Of a stretch of DNA of 24,343 nt, positions 7,176-14,946 are shown piece after piece. The notes under the pieces were generated by a model. It did not search any database. It was not told the DNA's origin and saw nothing but the letters and a program-made list of their open reading frames with translations. Location of the stretch: the NCBI GenBank assembly GCA_903868035.1, contig CAIPTQ010000093.1, positions 1-24,343 on the forward strand. Reading direction: 5' to 3'. Both the position numbers and the translations under genes were made by a program. Within the stretch, counting starts at the first letter, position 1, and each line of letters starts with the position of its first letter. The DNA is from an uncultured Phycisphaerales bacterium. GTDB lineage: Bacteria; Planctomycetota; Phycisphaerae; WQYP01.

Positions 7176-8734
7176 AACACCCACGTATCCTGGGGACGTT
7201 TATCGTCCTGGCCACCGCGTTGGCGGTGGCGCTCCTATCCACCTTGTCGCGCGCCCAGCAGGGCGCGCGCCAGGAACTGACGGTCTCGGGCACGTGCGCC
7301 CGCTGTCATGTCAGTTCGACGCTGGAATGGGGCATCTCCAAGCACAGTGCCGTCACCGAAGGCAAGGACGGCCGCCTGCCCAACTGCGTGGGCTGCCACG
7401 GCATCAGCCGGGACCACGTGGTGGATGAGCAGAACACCTTCAAGCCCGACCGGATGGTCCATGGCGCCGACATCGCCCCGCTGTGCGTCGAATGCCACCC
7501 CAAGGGCTGCGCCAGTTCGCGGGACTTGAAGAACTGCCAGAACTGCCACCATATCCACGCCCTGGTGAATCCCAAGCTGGACGCCACGGCCATTCAGGAA
7601 CGCGCCAAGCAGTTGGACGCCAAGGTGGAGGCCGCCAAGGGCCTCCTGGCCGAGGGCGAGAAGCTGCTGCAGGCCGGCCAATGGGAGCGAGCCCGCGCCG
7701 CGTTCACCTCCGTTCTGGCCAACAACTCCGGCAGCGAGCGCGCCAGGGCGGCGCTGAAGATCATCGCCCGCCGCCTCAAGCCCGAAATCCCGGGCTTCAA
7801 GATCGTCGGCGACCAGTTCGATCCGCAGTCGGGCCTGCCCAAGGAAATCGTCATGGACGGCACCGGCATCGGCCTGGTGCTCGTGCCCGGCGGCACCTTC
7901 GACCTGGGCACCGACCTGCACGCCGACACTAAACCCGTGCATTCCATCACCCTGGCGCCATTCTACATGGCCAAGTATGAGATGACCCAGGCGCAGTGGA
8001 AGGCGCTGATGGGGTCCAATCCCAGCTATTATCAGGGCGACAAGTATGCCCAGTTGGACAATCTGCCCGTCGAGCAGGTCTCCTATGACGACTGCCGCAC
8101 CATGCTCGTCGCGCTGAACAAGCGCGTGCCCGGCGGCGGCGTGCGCCTGCCCACGGAGGCCGAATGGGAGTATGCCGCCCGCGCCGGCTCGACCGACGCC
8201 TTCGATGTGTCCAAGGCACTGGCCCTGGCCTGGCTGCGCGATAATTCGCCGGCCCCGGCCACCGCGCCGGCTCCCGGCCCCACCCCGGCTCCGGCCACCG
8301 GCGCGGCGCGCGGCCCAGGACGCGGACGCGGCGCCCAGGATGTCGAAACGCTGAAAATCACCGCCTCGGATCGCTTCGCCCCCCATCCCGTCGGCACTTC
8401 CAAGCCCAACGCCTGGGGTCTGTACGATATGCTCGGCAACGTCTCCGAATGGTGTTCGAGCCTGGCCCAGCCGTATCCCTATAACGAAACCGACGGCCGC
8501 GAATCCGCCAGCGCCCCGGGCGCCCGCATCGTCCGCGGCGCCAACTTCGCCGATACCGCCGAATTCGCCGACCCCACGGCCCGGCATTCGGATCGCCCCA
8601 CCCGCAAGCTCCGCTGGAACGGCGTGCGCCTGGCCTTCAGCCCGGCCGAACCGGTGATAGTGATCCCGCCGGCCGCAACCCCGGCCACGGCTCCAGCCAA
8701 AGCCCCGGCTCCGGCTCCGGCTACCCGGCCCTGA
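7163..8734 (+). CDS. Four-heme cytochrome c fused to a formylglycine-generating-enzyme-like (FGE/sulfatase-modifying) domain
   Basis: Protein of 523 residues. The ATG at 7163 is preferred because GGAGG (7154-7158) lies 4 nt upstream; it overlaps the end of the preceding gene. A Sec-type signal peptide (about residues 1-32) is followed by four CxxCH heme sites at 45-49, 75-79, 108-112 and 125-129. A helical, possibly TPR-like segment spans about 140-200. An FGE-like domain follows from about 235 (GLVLVPGGTFDLGT, RLPTEAEWEYAARAG, YDMLGNVSEW, RGANF). The catalytic cysteines of true FGE enzymes are not evident, so this is probably a structural or binding domain. A Pro/Ala then Gly/Arg-rich insert (about 362-392) interrupts it, and the C-terminus is Pro/Ala-rich. 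It is likely periplasmic, and its place just before the hydrogenase genes suggests it accepts electrons from the hydrogenase. Confidence 0.87.
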   Translation: MARLKHPRILGTFIVLATALAVALLSTLSRAQQGARQELTVSGTCARCHVSSTLEWGISKHSAVTEGKDGRLPNCVGCHGISRDHVVDEQNTFKPDRMVHGADIAPLCVECHPKGCASSRDLKNCQNCHHIHALVNPKLDATAIQERAKQLDAKVEAAKGLLAEGEKLLQAGQWERARAAFTSVLANNSGSERARAALKIIARRLKPEIPGFKIVGDQFDPQSGLPKEIVMDGTGIGLVLVPGGTFDLGTDLHADTKPVHSITLAPFYMAKYEMTQAQWKALMGSNPSYYQGDKYAQLDNLPVEQVSYDDCRTMLVALNKRVPGGGVRLPTEAEWEYAARAGSTDAFDVSKALALAWLRDNSPAPATAPAPGPTPAPATGAARGPGRGRGAQDVETLKITASDRFAPHPVGTSKPNAWGLYDMLGNVSEWCSSLAQPYPYNETDGRESASAPGARIVRGANFADTAEFADPTARHSDRPTRKLRWNGVRLAFSPAEPVIVIPPAATPATAPAKAPAPAPATRP

Positions 8735-8862
8735 GTGTTTCCCATCGCGCCGGGTGGCGTTCATCCACGGTTCAACCCCAGCATACTTGGATGACAGGCT
8801 TCTTTCACTTGCGCGGAAGAACCCGCCACGGCGATCAAACCTCCCTTTTTTGAGAATCCCAC

Positions 8863-10374
8863 ATGGCCACCACCATCACCATCGACCCGGTCACCCGCAT
8901 CGAGGGACATCTGTCCATCCGCACCGAGATCGACAACGGCAAGGTCGTCAAGGCGTACAGCGCCGGCGACATGTTCCGCGGCTTCGAGGTCATCCTCAAG
9001 GGCCGCGACCCGCTCGACGCGCAGCAGATCGTTCAACGCATCTGCGGCATGTGCCCCGTCGCCCACGGCGTGGCGTCGATCCTGGCCCAGGACCAGGCCT
9101 ATGCCTGTGCCGTGCCGGACAACGGTCGGCTGGTGCGCAATTTGATCCTGGGCGCCGAGTTCATTCACTCGCATATCACCCACTTTTATCATCTGTCGGC
9201 CCTGGACTTCATCGACATCAAGGCCATCACCAAATACGCCGGCGGCGATCCGGTGCTGCAGGACTTGCGATCCTGGGTCGAGGGCGAACTGGCCTCCAAC
9301 CGCATCACGCCCGCCGCGCCCTTCCTGCCCCGCTATGAGGGGTCCTACCTGCAGAACGCCGAACTGAACATCGCGGCCCTGCGGCACTATCTGGACGCCC
9401 TGGACATGCGCAAGCTGGCGCAGCGCATGGCGGTCCTGTTCTGCGGCAAACTGCCCCATGCCGCCAGCCTCGTGCCGGGCGGCGTCACCGAAAACGTCAC
9501 CACCCGGCAGATCGCCGCGTACAGTTCCATGCTCAACGAACTCCGCCGCTTCATTGACCGGGTCTATCTGCCCGACGTAGTGGCGGTGGCCGGCGCGTTC
9601 CCCGATTACTTTACGATCGGCCGGGGCTGCGGCAACTTCCTGGCGTATGGCGTATTTCCGGAATCCACCGACGGCAAGCAGTTGTTCCTGCCCGGCTGCA
9701 CGCTCAAGGCCGACAAGCCCGCGTCATTCGATCCCAGCTTGATCACCGAGGATGTCGCCAGTTCGCGGTTCTCGTCGCCCTCGGGGCTGCACCCCAGCCA
9801 GGGCCTCACGGTGGCCGATCCGGAGAAAAAGGACGCGTATTCCTGGATCAAGGCCCCGCGCTATCAGGGCGTCCCGATGGAAGTCGGGCCGCTGGCGCGC
9901 GTTCTGGTGGCGTACAAGGCCGGCCACGCGGAAATCACCAAACTGGTGAACGACCTGCTGGCCAAAACCAAGGTCAAGCCCGAGCAACTGGTGAGCGTCC
10001 TGGGCCGGCACGCCGCCCGGGCCATCGAATGCAAGGCCGTGGCCGACCGCTGCTCCGTGTGGCTCGACCAATTGAAGGCCGACGAGCCGGCCTGCGCGCC
10101 GTTTACGATTCCCCAGGCCGGAACGGGCGTGGGCCTGACCGAAGCGCCGCGCGGGGCGCTGGGACACTGGATCGAGATCGCCGGCGGCAAGATCGAGCGC
10201 TACCAGTGCGTCGTGCCCACCACGTGGAATTGCTCCCCGCGCGATGCCGCCGGAGTGGCCGGCCCCGTGGAGCAGGCCCTGGAAGGCACCCCGGTGGCGG
10301 ACCCCAATCAACCGCTGGAAGCGGCGCGCGTCGTGCGGTCCTTCGATCCGTGCAGCGCCTGCGCCGTACACTAA
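8863..10374 (+). CDS. [NiFe] hydrogenase large (catalytic) subunit
   Basis: Protein of 503 residues. It starts with ITIDPVTRIEGHL, the standard opening. The N-terminal nickel ligands are C61 and C64 in RICGMCPVAHG, and the C-terminal ligands are C497 and C500 in DPCSACAVH. Together these define the Ni-Fe active site that splits or forms H2. The gene ends immediately after the final His, so the C-terminal peptide normally removed by a maturation protease is absent. The Shine-Dalgarno sequence is weak. A 128-nt gap separates it from the cytochrome gene; I saw no confident promoter or terminator there. The large subunit has no signal peptide and would be co-exported with the Tat-tagged small subunit. 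Features agree best with the periplasmic group 1 type; the exact subgroup is not assignable by eye. Confidence 0.95.
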   Translation: MATTITIDPVTRIEGHLSIRTEIDNGKVVKAYSAGDMFRGFEVILKGRDPLDAQQIVQRICGMCPVAHGVASILAQDQAYACAVPDNGRLVRNLILGAEFIHSHITHFYHLSALDFIDIKAITKYAGGDPVLQDLRSWVEGELASNRITPAAPFLPRYEGSYLQNAELNIAALRHYLDALDMRKLAQRMAVLFCGKLPHAASLVPGGVTENVTTRQIAAYSSMLNELRRFIDRVYLPDVVAVAGAFPDYFTIGRGCGNFLAYGVFPESTDGKQLFLPGCTLKADKPASFDPSLITEDVASSRFSSPSGLHPSQGLTVADPEKKDAYSWIKAPRYQGVPMEVGPLARVLVAYKAGHAEITKLVNDLLAKTKVKPEQLVSVLGRHAARAIECKAVADRCSVWLDQLKADEPACAPFTIPQAGTGVGLTEAPRGALGHWIEIAGGKIERYQCVVPTTWNCSPRDAAGVAGPVEQALEGTPVADPNQPLEAARVVRSFDPCSACAVH

Positions 10375-10405
10375 GTCGGAATGACCCCTATTTAACAGGC
10401 AAACC

Positions 10406-11356
10406 ATGATCAACAAAGAGCCCACAAGAAGGCAGTTTCTCCAGGCCGGCGCCATGCTGGCCGCCATGCTGGGGCTGGGGTCCGGCGCGGTTTCGCGGCT
10501 GGCCCAGGCCGCCGAGGAGCTCGCCACCGGCAAAGCCCCGGTCCTCTGGCTGCAGGGCTTGAGCTGCAGCGGCTGCACCGTGTCGCTGCTCAACAGCGAC
10601 CACCCCGGCCCGGCGGAGATCATCACCCGCTATCTGTCGCTGGGGTTCCATTCCACACTGTCGGCGGCCACCGGCAAGGTGGGCATGGACGCCATCGAGG
10701 CCATGATCGATAAATACAAGGACCAATACATTCTGGTGATGGAAGGCGCGCTCCCCGGCGGCATGCCCGCGGCGTGCGAAATGGGCGGCCAGGCCATCGG
10801 CCCGTTGTTCCTCCGCGCCGCCACCAACGCCAAGACCGTCATCGCCGTGGGCACCTGTGCCGTCTTCGGCGGCATCCCCGCCGCGGCCGAGAACCCCACC
10901 GGCGCCACTTCCGTATCCAAGTTCATGACCGCCCAGGGCCTGGAGACACCGCTGGTGGCCATCCCCGGCTGCCCGGCCCATCCGGACTGGATCGTCGGCA
11001 CGCTGGCCCACCTGCTGAAGTTCGGGATGCCCAAGCTGGACCTTAAACGCCGCCCGGTCGCGTTTTTCGGCAAGTCGATCCACGAACAGTGTTCGCGGTG
11101 CGACGACTACAATAATGCCCGCTTCGCCCTCAAGTTCGGGGCCGAGGGCTGCCTCTACAAGCTCGGGTGCGCCGGCCCGAAGACCTATGCCGATTGCACG
11201 CTGCGGCAATGGAACTCCGGCACGAGCGTCTGCACGCGTGCCGGCGCACCGTGCATCAGTTGCACGGCCGAGAATTTCGCCAGCCGACAGGATATGCCGT
11301 TTTTCAAGAAGATCGCCCCCCAAACCCAGCCCGCGTCGCCGCCCGCCCCGGGCTGA
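10406..11356 (+). CDS. [NiFe] hydrogenase small (iron-sulfur) subunit, Tat-exported
   Basis: Protein of 316 residues. The N-terminus TRRQFLQAGAMLAA is a Tat signal, so the dimer acts in the periplasm. Proximal cluster ligands are C54, C57, C151 and C189 (LSCSGCTVS, VGTCAVFGG, IPGCPAHPDW). The distal cluster has H226, C229, C249 and C255. The medial cluster has four cysteines, C264, C276, C283 and C286. In standard group 1 enzymes the second of these is Pro, giving [3Fe-4S], so this protein probably carries a [4Fe-4S] medial cluster. There is no extra Cys at the proximal CSGC site as in oxygen-tolerant enzymes. The protein ends in a Pro-rich tail with no C-terminal membrane anchor. It starts 31 nt after the large subunit gene. 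No cytochrome b or hyp genes are in view. Confidence 0.95.
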   Translation: MINKEPTRRQFLQAGAMLAAMLGLGSGAVSRLAQAAEELATGKAPVLWLQGLSCSGCTVSLLNSDHPGPAEIITRYLSLGFHSTLSAATGKVGMDAIEAMIDKYKDQYILVMEGALPGGMPAACEMGGQAIGPLFLRAATNAKTVIAVGTCAVFGGIPAAAENPTGATSVSKFMTAQGLETPLVAIPGCPAHPDWIVGTLAHLLKFGMPKLDLKRRPVAFFGKSIHEQCSRCDDYNNARFALKFGAEGCLYKLGCAGPKTYADCTLRQWNSGTSVCTRAGAPCISCTAENFASRQDMPFFKKIAPQTQPASPPAPG

Positions 11357-11384
11357 CCGCGCCCCCGCCGCGCCCCCTCATACA

Positions 11385-12032
11385 TCACACTTTCCCAAAC
11401 AGGCTCAGCACCGCGGCACTGGGGCGCGGAATCACATGGGCGGCGATGAGTTTGCCCAGGCCGTCCACCCGCGCCTTGCCCGCCTCGACCGCCGCGGTCA
11501 CCGCCGCGACATCGCCCTTGATGATGACGGTGATGTATCCGCCGCCGAGTTTTTCGCGGCCGATGACTTCCACGTTGGCGGCCTTGCAGGCGGTGTCGAT
11601 CGCCTCGATCACGCCGGTGAGGCCCTGGGTTTCAATCAGTCCGATGGCGAATGGCTTTTGGTCGGTCACGAAAAGCTCCTTGAATTGCCGCTGGGGAAAA
11701 TGCACCACGTCGGTTTCGATCAGTCCGCTGAACTCGCGCGGCGCGTTCCATGCCGCCCGCGCCCGCGCGTCCGGGTGGCTGATCAGGTCCACCACGCACG
11801 ACGCCCCCATCGATTCGGCCAGCTCCCGCCCCGCCGCCAGTGCCGATTCCAAGTCCGGCACCGGGCCGGCCACCTTGATGCATGCGCCGTAGAGGTCGTT
11901 GATTTCGATCTGCAAGAGTCGCACGTCGGCCATCTTCTCCATGCGGTCCAACACCGCCATGGAGGCGGTCCAACTGTGGACTTCGATCAGTCCCAGGCCG
12001 GTGCCCGGAAGTGCGGTATCAACAATCGTCAC
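11385..12032 (-). CDS. Tandem-domain BMC shell protein (BMC-T)
   Basis: Protein of 215 residues with two BMC domains in tandem, which form trimers that look like hexamers in the shell. Domain 1 (about 10-95) starts [14 protein letters not shown]. Domain 2 (about 127-210) starts [20 protein letters not shown] and contains [18 protein letters not shown] and HVIPRP, both typical. The start is the GTG at 12032, overlapping the TGA of the preceding aldolase gene as GTGA, so the two are translationally coupled. The domain-1 pore region [12 protein letters not shown] contains a Cys near the predicted pore. Whether it binds a metal cluster as in PduT is uncertain, since the alignment is off by one. 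Trimeric shell proteins often gate larger metabolites or cofactors. It is the last gene of the left arm and faces the hydrogenase genes tail to tail. Confidence 0.93.
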   Translation of the reverse strand: MTIVDTALPGTGLGLIEVHSWTASMAVLDRMEKMADVRLLQIEINDLYGACIKVAGPVPDLESALAAGRELAESMGASCVVDLISHPDARARAAWNAPREFSGLIETDVVHFPQRQFKELFVTDQKPFAIGLIETQGLTGVIEAIDTACKAANVEVIGREKLGGGYITVIIKGDVAAVTAAVEAGKARVDGLGKLIAAHVIPRPSAAVLSLFGKV

Positions 12033-13093
12033 ACCACACCCCGCTCGCGCAGGCGCTTGAGGACTTCCTGCGTGAGTTGCGCCACGCGGTCCTGCTGGAG
12101 GTTCCCGCTGCGCGCCGCGCAGCCGCCGGTGGGTTCATCGACGAAACCATTGTCCGCCAGGATGCACTGCAAGACGCGCTGCAACGCCACGCGGTCCACC
12201 TTCTGGTTCTGGCTCAGGGGCTGGCGGCTGGGACCGAGGTTGAAGCCCCGCAGCTCCGCCGCGGCCCGGAAGCCCTCCGGGAAGTCCGCCGAGTACAGCA
12301 TGACGTCAAACAACTCCAGCAGCCGGAATTGCAGCTTGAACGCCGCCTCCAGCTTCCCGGCCTTGGTCAAGTCATACAACTGCCGCGTCAGCTCCGGCAC
12401 CACTCCGCTGGAGGCATGCGTGCCCCCATCGCACCCCAGCAGCAGCATCGGCACCAGCACCACCTCCCACCCGGTGAGGAACACGAAGTCCGGCCGGATG
12501 GGGCGGACCGCCGCGATCATCCGCATCATGTTCGCCACATCGCCCGACGAGTCCTTGATGCCGCAGATGCGCTCCAGCTCCCCCGCCAGCCGCGCAATCG
12601 TCGGCACATCGATGGGGCTGGCGAACATCGGGATGTTATACAGCGTGATGTCGATGGGGCTGTGAAGGGCGATCTCGCGGAAGTAGGCGTAGACGCTCTC
12701 GGGGCTTAGCCGGTAGTAGAACGGCGCGACAATCGCCACCGCCCGGGCGCCATATTCGTAATACGCCTCGCACGCCGCGATCGTCTCCCGCACGTTGGAC
12801 TCGGCCGCCCCCGCCAGCACCGGCACACGGCCGGCCGCCTGGTCGCACACGATCTTGTTGATCCGCCGGCGCTCCTCGGGTGTGAAGCGCGTGAACTCGC
12901 CCGTCGAGCCGTTGGGGTACAGCCCGTGTACGCCCTTGGCGATCAGCCAGTCGATGTACCGCCGCAGTTCCGGCTCGTTGATCCGACCCTGGGCGTCCAG
13001 CGGGACGATGTGCGGCGTGTAGATGCCGGCGATGGGGGCCTTGGCCGGCCGCCCCGCCGGGCGAGGGGTTGGTGCGCTGTTTTTCCGGTCCAT
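12029..13093 (-). CDS. DapA/NAL-family aldolase with C-terminal encapsulation peptide
   Basis: Protein of 354 residues. An AGGAGG ribosome-binding site lies just upstream of the ATG (complement of 13098-13103). A flexible 20-residue N-terminus precedes a complete TIM barrel. Catalytic features are intact: GSTGE at 62-66, Tyr126/127 in PFYYR and the Schiff-base Lys180 in GIKDSSG. Members condense or cleave pyruvate with an aldehyde, or act on 2-keto-3-deoxy sugar acids. The core ends near 328. A Gly/Ser/Asn-rich linker is followed by an amphipathic helix ([14 protein letters not shown], about 335-348), the form of a BMC encapsulation peptide, so the enzyme is probably cargo. It is the first gene of the left arm, diverges from the GntR gene and is coupled to BMC-T. 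Substrate unknown. Confidence 0.92.
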   Translation of the reverse strand: MDRKNSAPTPRPAGRPAKAPIAGIYTPHIVPLDAQGRINEPELRRYIDWLIAKGVHGLYPNGSTGEFTRFTPEERRRINKIVCDQAAGRVPVLAGAAESNVRETIAACEAYYEYGARAVAIVAPFYYRLSPESVYAYFREIALHSPIDITLYNIPMFASPIDVPTIARLAGELERICGIKDSSGDVANMMRMIAAVRPIRPDFVFLTGWEVVLVPMLLLGCDGGTHASSGVVPELTRQLYDLTKAGKLEAAFKLQFRLLELFDVMLYSADFPEGFRAAAELRGFNLGPSRQPLSQNQKVDRVALQRVLQCILADNGFVDEPTGGCAARSGNLQQDRVAQLTQEVLKRLRERGVV

Positions 13094-13113
13094 CCGACCT
13101 CCTCAAGGCCCCT

Positions 13114-13142
13114 TTGACAGCGGGGCTTGCATATTGTATACA
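13114..13142 (+). promoter_or_regulatory. Promoter for the right arm of the BMC locus
   Basis: A perfect TTGACA (13114-13119) and TATACA (13137-13142, 5/6 match) are separated by 17 nt. Transcription would begin near 13149, about 13 nt before the GntR start codon. No Shine-Dalgarno sequence is visible in that short leader. The -10 box lies inside the palindromic operator, which suggests repression by steric block. Confidence 0.65.
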
Positions 13143-13155
13143 ATAAGTATACAAT
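13132..13155. promoter_or_regulatory. Probable GntR-family operator (palindrome plus second half-copy)
   Basis: TATTGTATACAATA (13132-13145) is a perfect 14-bp inverted repeat. The sequence GTATACAAT occurs at 13136-13144 and again at 13147-13155, exactly 11 bp later, about one helical turn. The GTATAC core is typical of operators of FadR/FCD-type GntR regulators. It overlaps the -10 box of the right-arm promoter and sits between the divergent arms, so one regulator could control both. Confidence 0.7.
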
Positions 13156-13161
13156 GGGTTC

Positions 13162-13917
13162 ATGGTCAGTGCAAGCGCATCCGCCGTGCCCCATGGCATG
13201 CTCCGCAAGAACCTGGTCGGCCAGGCCCTCGTCGCCATCATTCGCGGCGACCTGCCCGGCGGCCAGTGGCTCGTCGAGCAGGACCTGGCCGCGCGCTTCG
13301 GCGTCAGTCGCACGCCCATCCGCGACACCATCCACCAGTTGGCCGGTTTTGGCGTTGTCCGCCTGTACCCCAACCGCGGCGCCCAGGTCCAGCCGTTTGG
13401 CCCCGAGCAATTGCGGGACATTTATCTGGTCCGGCGGATTCTGGAATCCGAGGCCTGCCGCCTGGCCTGCGGGCGCATCGCCCCCGAGGCGCTGGATTTC
13501 GCCGGCCGGCAGTCCGAGGCGCTGGCCGCGGCCCGGGAGCATTCCGTGGACTGGGCCCGCGAGCAGATGGCGGCCGACCGCGGCCTCCACGATCTGATCG
13601 CCCGCTCCTGCGGCAGCGAACGCCTGCGCACCGAGCTGCAGCGCTACTGGACGCTCATCGATGCCGTGCGCATGTCGCTGGGGCACCGCTACGAGGCCCG
13701 CGATCAGGCCGTCCGCGAGCATCTGGCGATCATCGCGGCCCTGCGCGGCGGCCACGCCCCGGCCGCCGCCGAGGCCATGACCCGGCATATCCAGCAGACC
13801 GCCGAGGCCGCGGTCAAGCTGATGTTCGGCCTCCCCGCGCCGCGGAACGACGCGGAAAACCTGAACCATCGCCGCCGCGCTCCCCGCGCCGCGGCAGTCC
13901 GTAAAACGAAGGGATAA
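13162..13917 (+). CDS. GntR-family (FCD-type) transcriptional regulator
   Basis: Protein of 251 residues. The winged helix-turn-helix spans about 15-76 (DLAARFGVSRTPIRDTIHQL is the typical GntR helix pair). A helical FCD ligand-binding domain covers about 85-215, with the metal-binding set D139, H143, H187 and H209 in place. FCD regulators usually sense organic or sugar acids. The start at 13162 has no clear ribosome-binding site; the ATG at 13198 is an alternative that would still leave a complete helix-turn-helix. The gene is first in the right arm and ends 2 nt before the first BMC-H gene, so regulator and shell are co-translated. The palindrome overlapping its promoter suggests autorepression relieved by the BMC substrate or an upstream metabolite. 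Confidence 0.92.
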   Translation: MVSASASAVPHGMLRKNLVGQALVAIIRGDLPGGQWLVEQDLAARFGVSRTPIRDTIHQLAGFGVVRLYPNRGAQVQPFGPEQLRDIYLVRRILESEACRLACGRIAPEALDFAGRQSEALAAAREHSVDWAREQMAADRGLHDLIARSCGSERLRTELQRYWTLIDAVRMSLGHRYEARDQAVREHLAIIAALRGGHAPAAAEAMTRHIQQTAEAAVKLMFGLPAPRNDAENLNHRRRAPRAAAVRKTKG

Positions 13918-13919
13918 TT

Positions 13920-14237
13920 ATGGCTATTGAGGCACTGGGACTACTGGAAACCAAGGGACTCGTGGCGCTGCTGGAAGGCACCGACGCCATCCTGAAGGCC
14001 GCCCACGTCGAGATGACCGGCTGGGACCGCGCCGGCGCGGGGCTGGTCACCGTCTATGTTCGCGGCGACGTGGCCTCGGTCAAGGCCGCCATCGACGCCG
14101 GCGCCCAGGCGGCGTCCAAGGTGGGCGCCGTCGTCTCCGCCCACGTCATCGCCCGCCCGCATGAGAGCCTCACGCCCATGCTGCCGCAGGCGGCCAAGGC
14201 CGGCCCCGTTGTTCCACAGGCCAAATCCCGTAAATAG
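13920..14237 (+). CDS. Hexameric BMC shell protein (BMC-H), copy 1
   Basis: Protein of 105 residues with a single BMC domain: EALGLLETKGLVALLEGTDAI at the start, VTVYVRGDVASVKAAIDAG in the middle and HVIARPH at the end of the core. The predicted pore loop is RAGAG, unlike the other two copies. A 20-residue Pro/Ala/Lys-rich tail extends past the domain. The gene starts 2 nt after the regulator with a purine-rich AAGGGA just upstream. Its stop codon lies within the first copy of a 27-bp hairpin-forming repeat. It is probably one of the main facet tiles of the shell. Confidence 0.95.
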   Translation: MAIEALGLLETKGLVALLEGTDAILKAAHVEMTGWDRAGAGLVTVYVRGDVASVKAAIDAGAQAASKVGAVVSAHVIARPHESLTPMLPQAAKAGPVVPQAKSRK

Positions 14238-14288
14238 CCCGGCGTGGCAACGCCCGGCACCTAGCCCGGCGTGGTAACGCCCGGCACG
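14235..14288. repeat. Two tandem 27-bp hairpin repeats between shell genes
   Basis: Copies at 14235-14261 and 14262-14288 differ at only two positions. Each can fold as GCC, C, GGCGT, a GGCA or GGTA loop, ACGCC, C, GGC, an 8-bp stem with one internal C-C mismatch (14237-14258 and 14264-14285). There is no U tract, so they do not look like intrinsic terminators. Their position between the first and second BMC-H genes suggests mRNA processing, stabilisation or attenuation that sets shell protein ratios. They could also be a genome-wide dispersed repeat. Confidence 0.75.
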
Positions 14289-14326
14289 AATGGTGAAACC
14301 CCCTCCCTCGCAAACAGGAGATACCC

Positions 14327-14611
14327 ATGGCAGAAACGCAAAATCCCGGCGCCCTCGGCCTGGTCGAAACCAAGGGCTGGGTCGGCCTGGTCGAGGCCAC
14401 CGACGCGATGTGCAAGGCCGCCGACGTCCATGTCGTCAAAACCGTGGCGATCGGCTCGGCCTATGTCACCACCGTCGTCCGCGGCGATGTCGGCAGCGTC
14501 AAGGCCGCCGTCGAGGCCGGCGCCCAGGCCGCCGCCCGCGTCGGCGAACTCGTCGCTTCCCACGTCATCCCCCGGCCCCACCCGGACCTGCTGGCCGGTT
14601 ATGGAATTTGA
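14327..14611 (+). CDS. Hexameric BMC shell protein (BMC-H), copy 2
   Basis: Protein of 94 residues with AGGAG at 14316-14320, 6 nt before the ATG. Single BMC domain: [40 protein letters not shown] and HVIPRPH. The predicted pore loop is AIGSAY. It follows the tandem hairpin repeat by about 40 nt and precedes copy 3 by 36 nt. It is one of three BMC-H paralogues, and differences in the pore loop suggest different metabolite permeability. Confidence 0.95.
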   Translation: MAETQNPGALGLVETKGWVGLVEATDAMCKAADVHVVKTVAIGSAYVTTVVRGDVGSVKAAVEAGAQAAARVGELVASHVIPRPHPDLLAGYGI

Positions 14612-14647
14612 TGCACGACCTACGCGGGCCACCCGCAGGAGAATACC

Positions 14648-14920
14648 ATGGACGTTCAAAATGAGGCCCTGGGCCTGATCGAAACCCGCGGCACCGTCGC
14701 CTCCGTCGAGGCCGCCGACGCCGCCCTCAAGGCCGCCAACGTCAAACTCGTAGAACAACGCAAGATCGGCAGCGGCCTGATCACCATCGTCCTGCGGGGC
14801 GAGGTGGCGGCCGTCCGCGCCGCCGTGGATGCCGGGGCCGAAGCCGCCGGCAAGGTCGGCGAAGTCGTTTCCGTCCACGTCATCCCCCAGCCCCACGCCG
14901 ACGTGGCCCGGATGGGTTGA
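14648..14920 (+). CDS. Hexameric BMC shell protein (BMC-H), copy 3
   Basis: Protein of 90 residues with AGGAG at 14637-14641, 6 nt before the ATG. Single BMC domain: [40 protein letters not shown] and HVIPQPH, ending soon after the domain. The pore loop is KIGSGL, close to that of many canonical BMC-H proteins. It lies 26 nt upstream of the first vertex protein gene. Confidence 0.95.
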   Translation: MDVQNEALGLIETRGTVASVEAADAALKAANVKLVEQRKIGSGLITIVLRGEVAAVRAAVDAGAEAAGKVGEVVSVHVIPQPHADVARMG

Positions 14921-14946
14921 ACCGTTCCTCCCTTCCAGGAGAGCAG

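Noticed and set aside
7163..8734. The FGE-like domain as an active sulfatase-activating enzyme
   Set aside because: The catalytic cysteines of the family are not visible near RGANF, the domain is interrupted by a long insert, and no sulfatase gene is nearby.
8863..11356. Hydrogenase as BMC cargo
   Set aside because: The small subunit has a Tat signal and neither subunit has an encapsulation helix, so it should be periplasmic rather than in the shell.
11357..11384. Intrinsic terminator between the convergent hydrogenase and BMC-T genes
   Set aside because: The 28-nt gap has no stable stem followed by a U tract. The gap at 18011-18033 likewise shows none.
11941..12032. Iron-sulfur site in the BMC-T pore, as in PduT
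   Set aside because: There is a Cys near the domain-1 pore (NDLYGACIK), but by hand alignment it is one position away from the PduT ligand, so I do not claim it.
11115..12665. Long + strand open frame across the hydrogenase end and the BMC-T/aldolase genes
   Set aside because: It runs across three well-supported genes on both strands, and its translation is low-complexity without motifs.
14235..14288. CRISPR-like repeat
   Set aside because: There are only two directly adjacent copies with no spacers and no cas genes; this is a tandem hairpin repeat.
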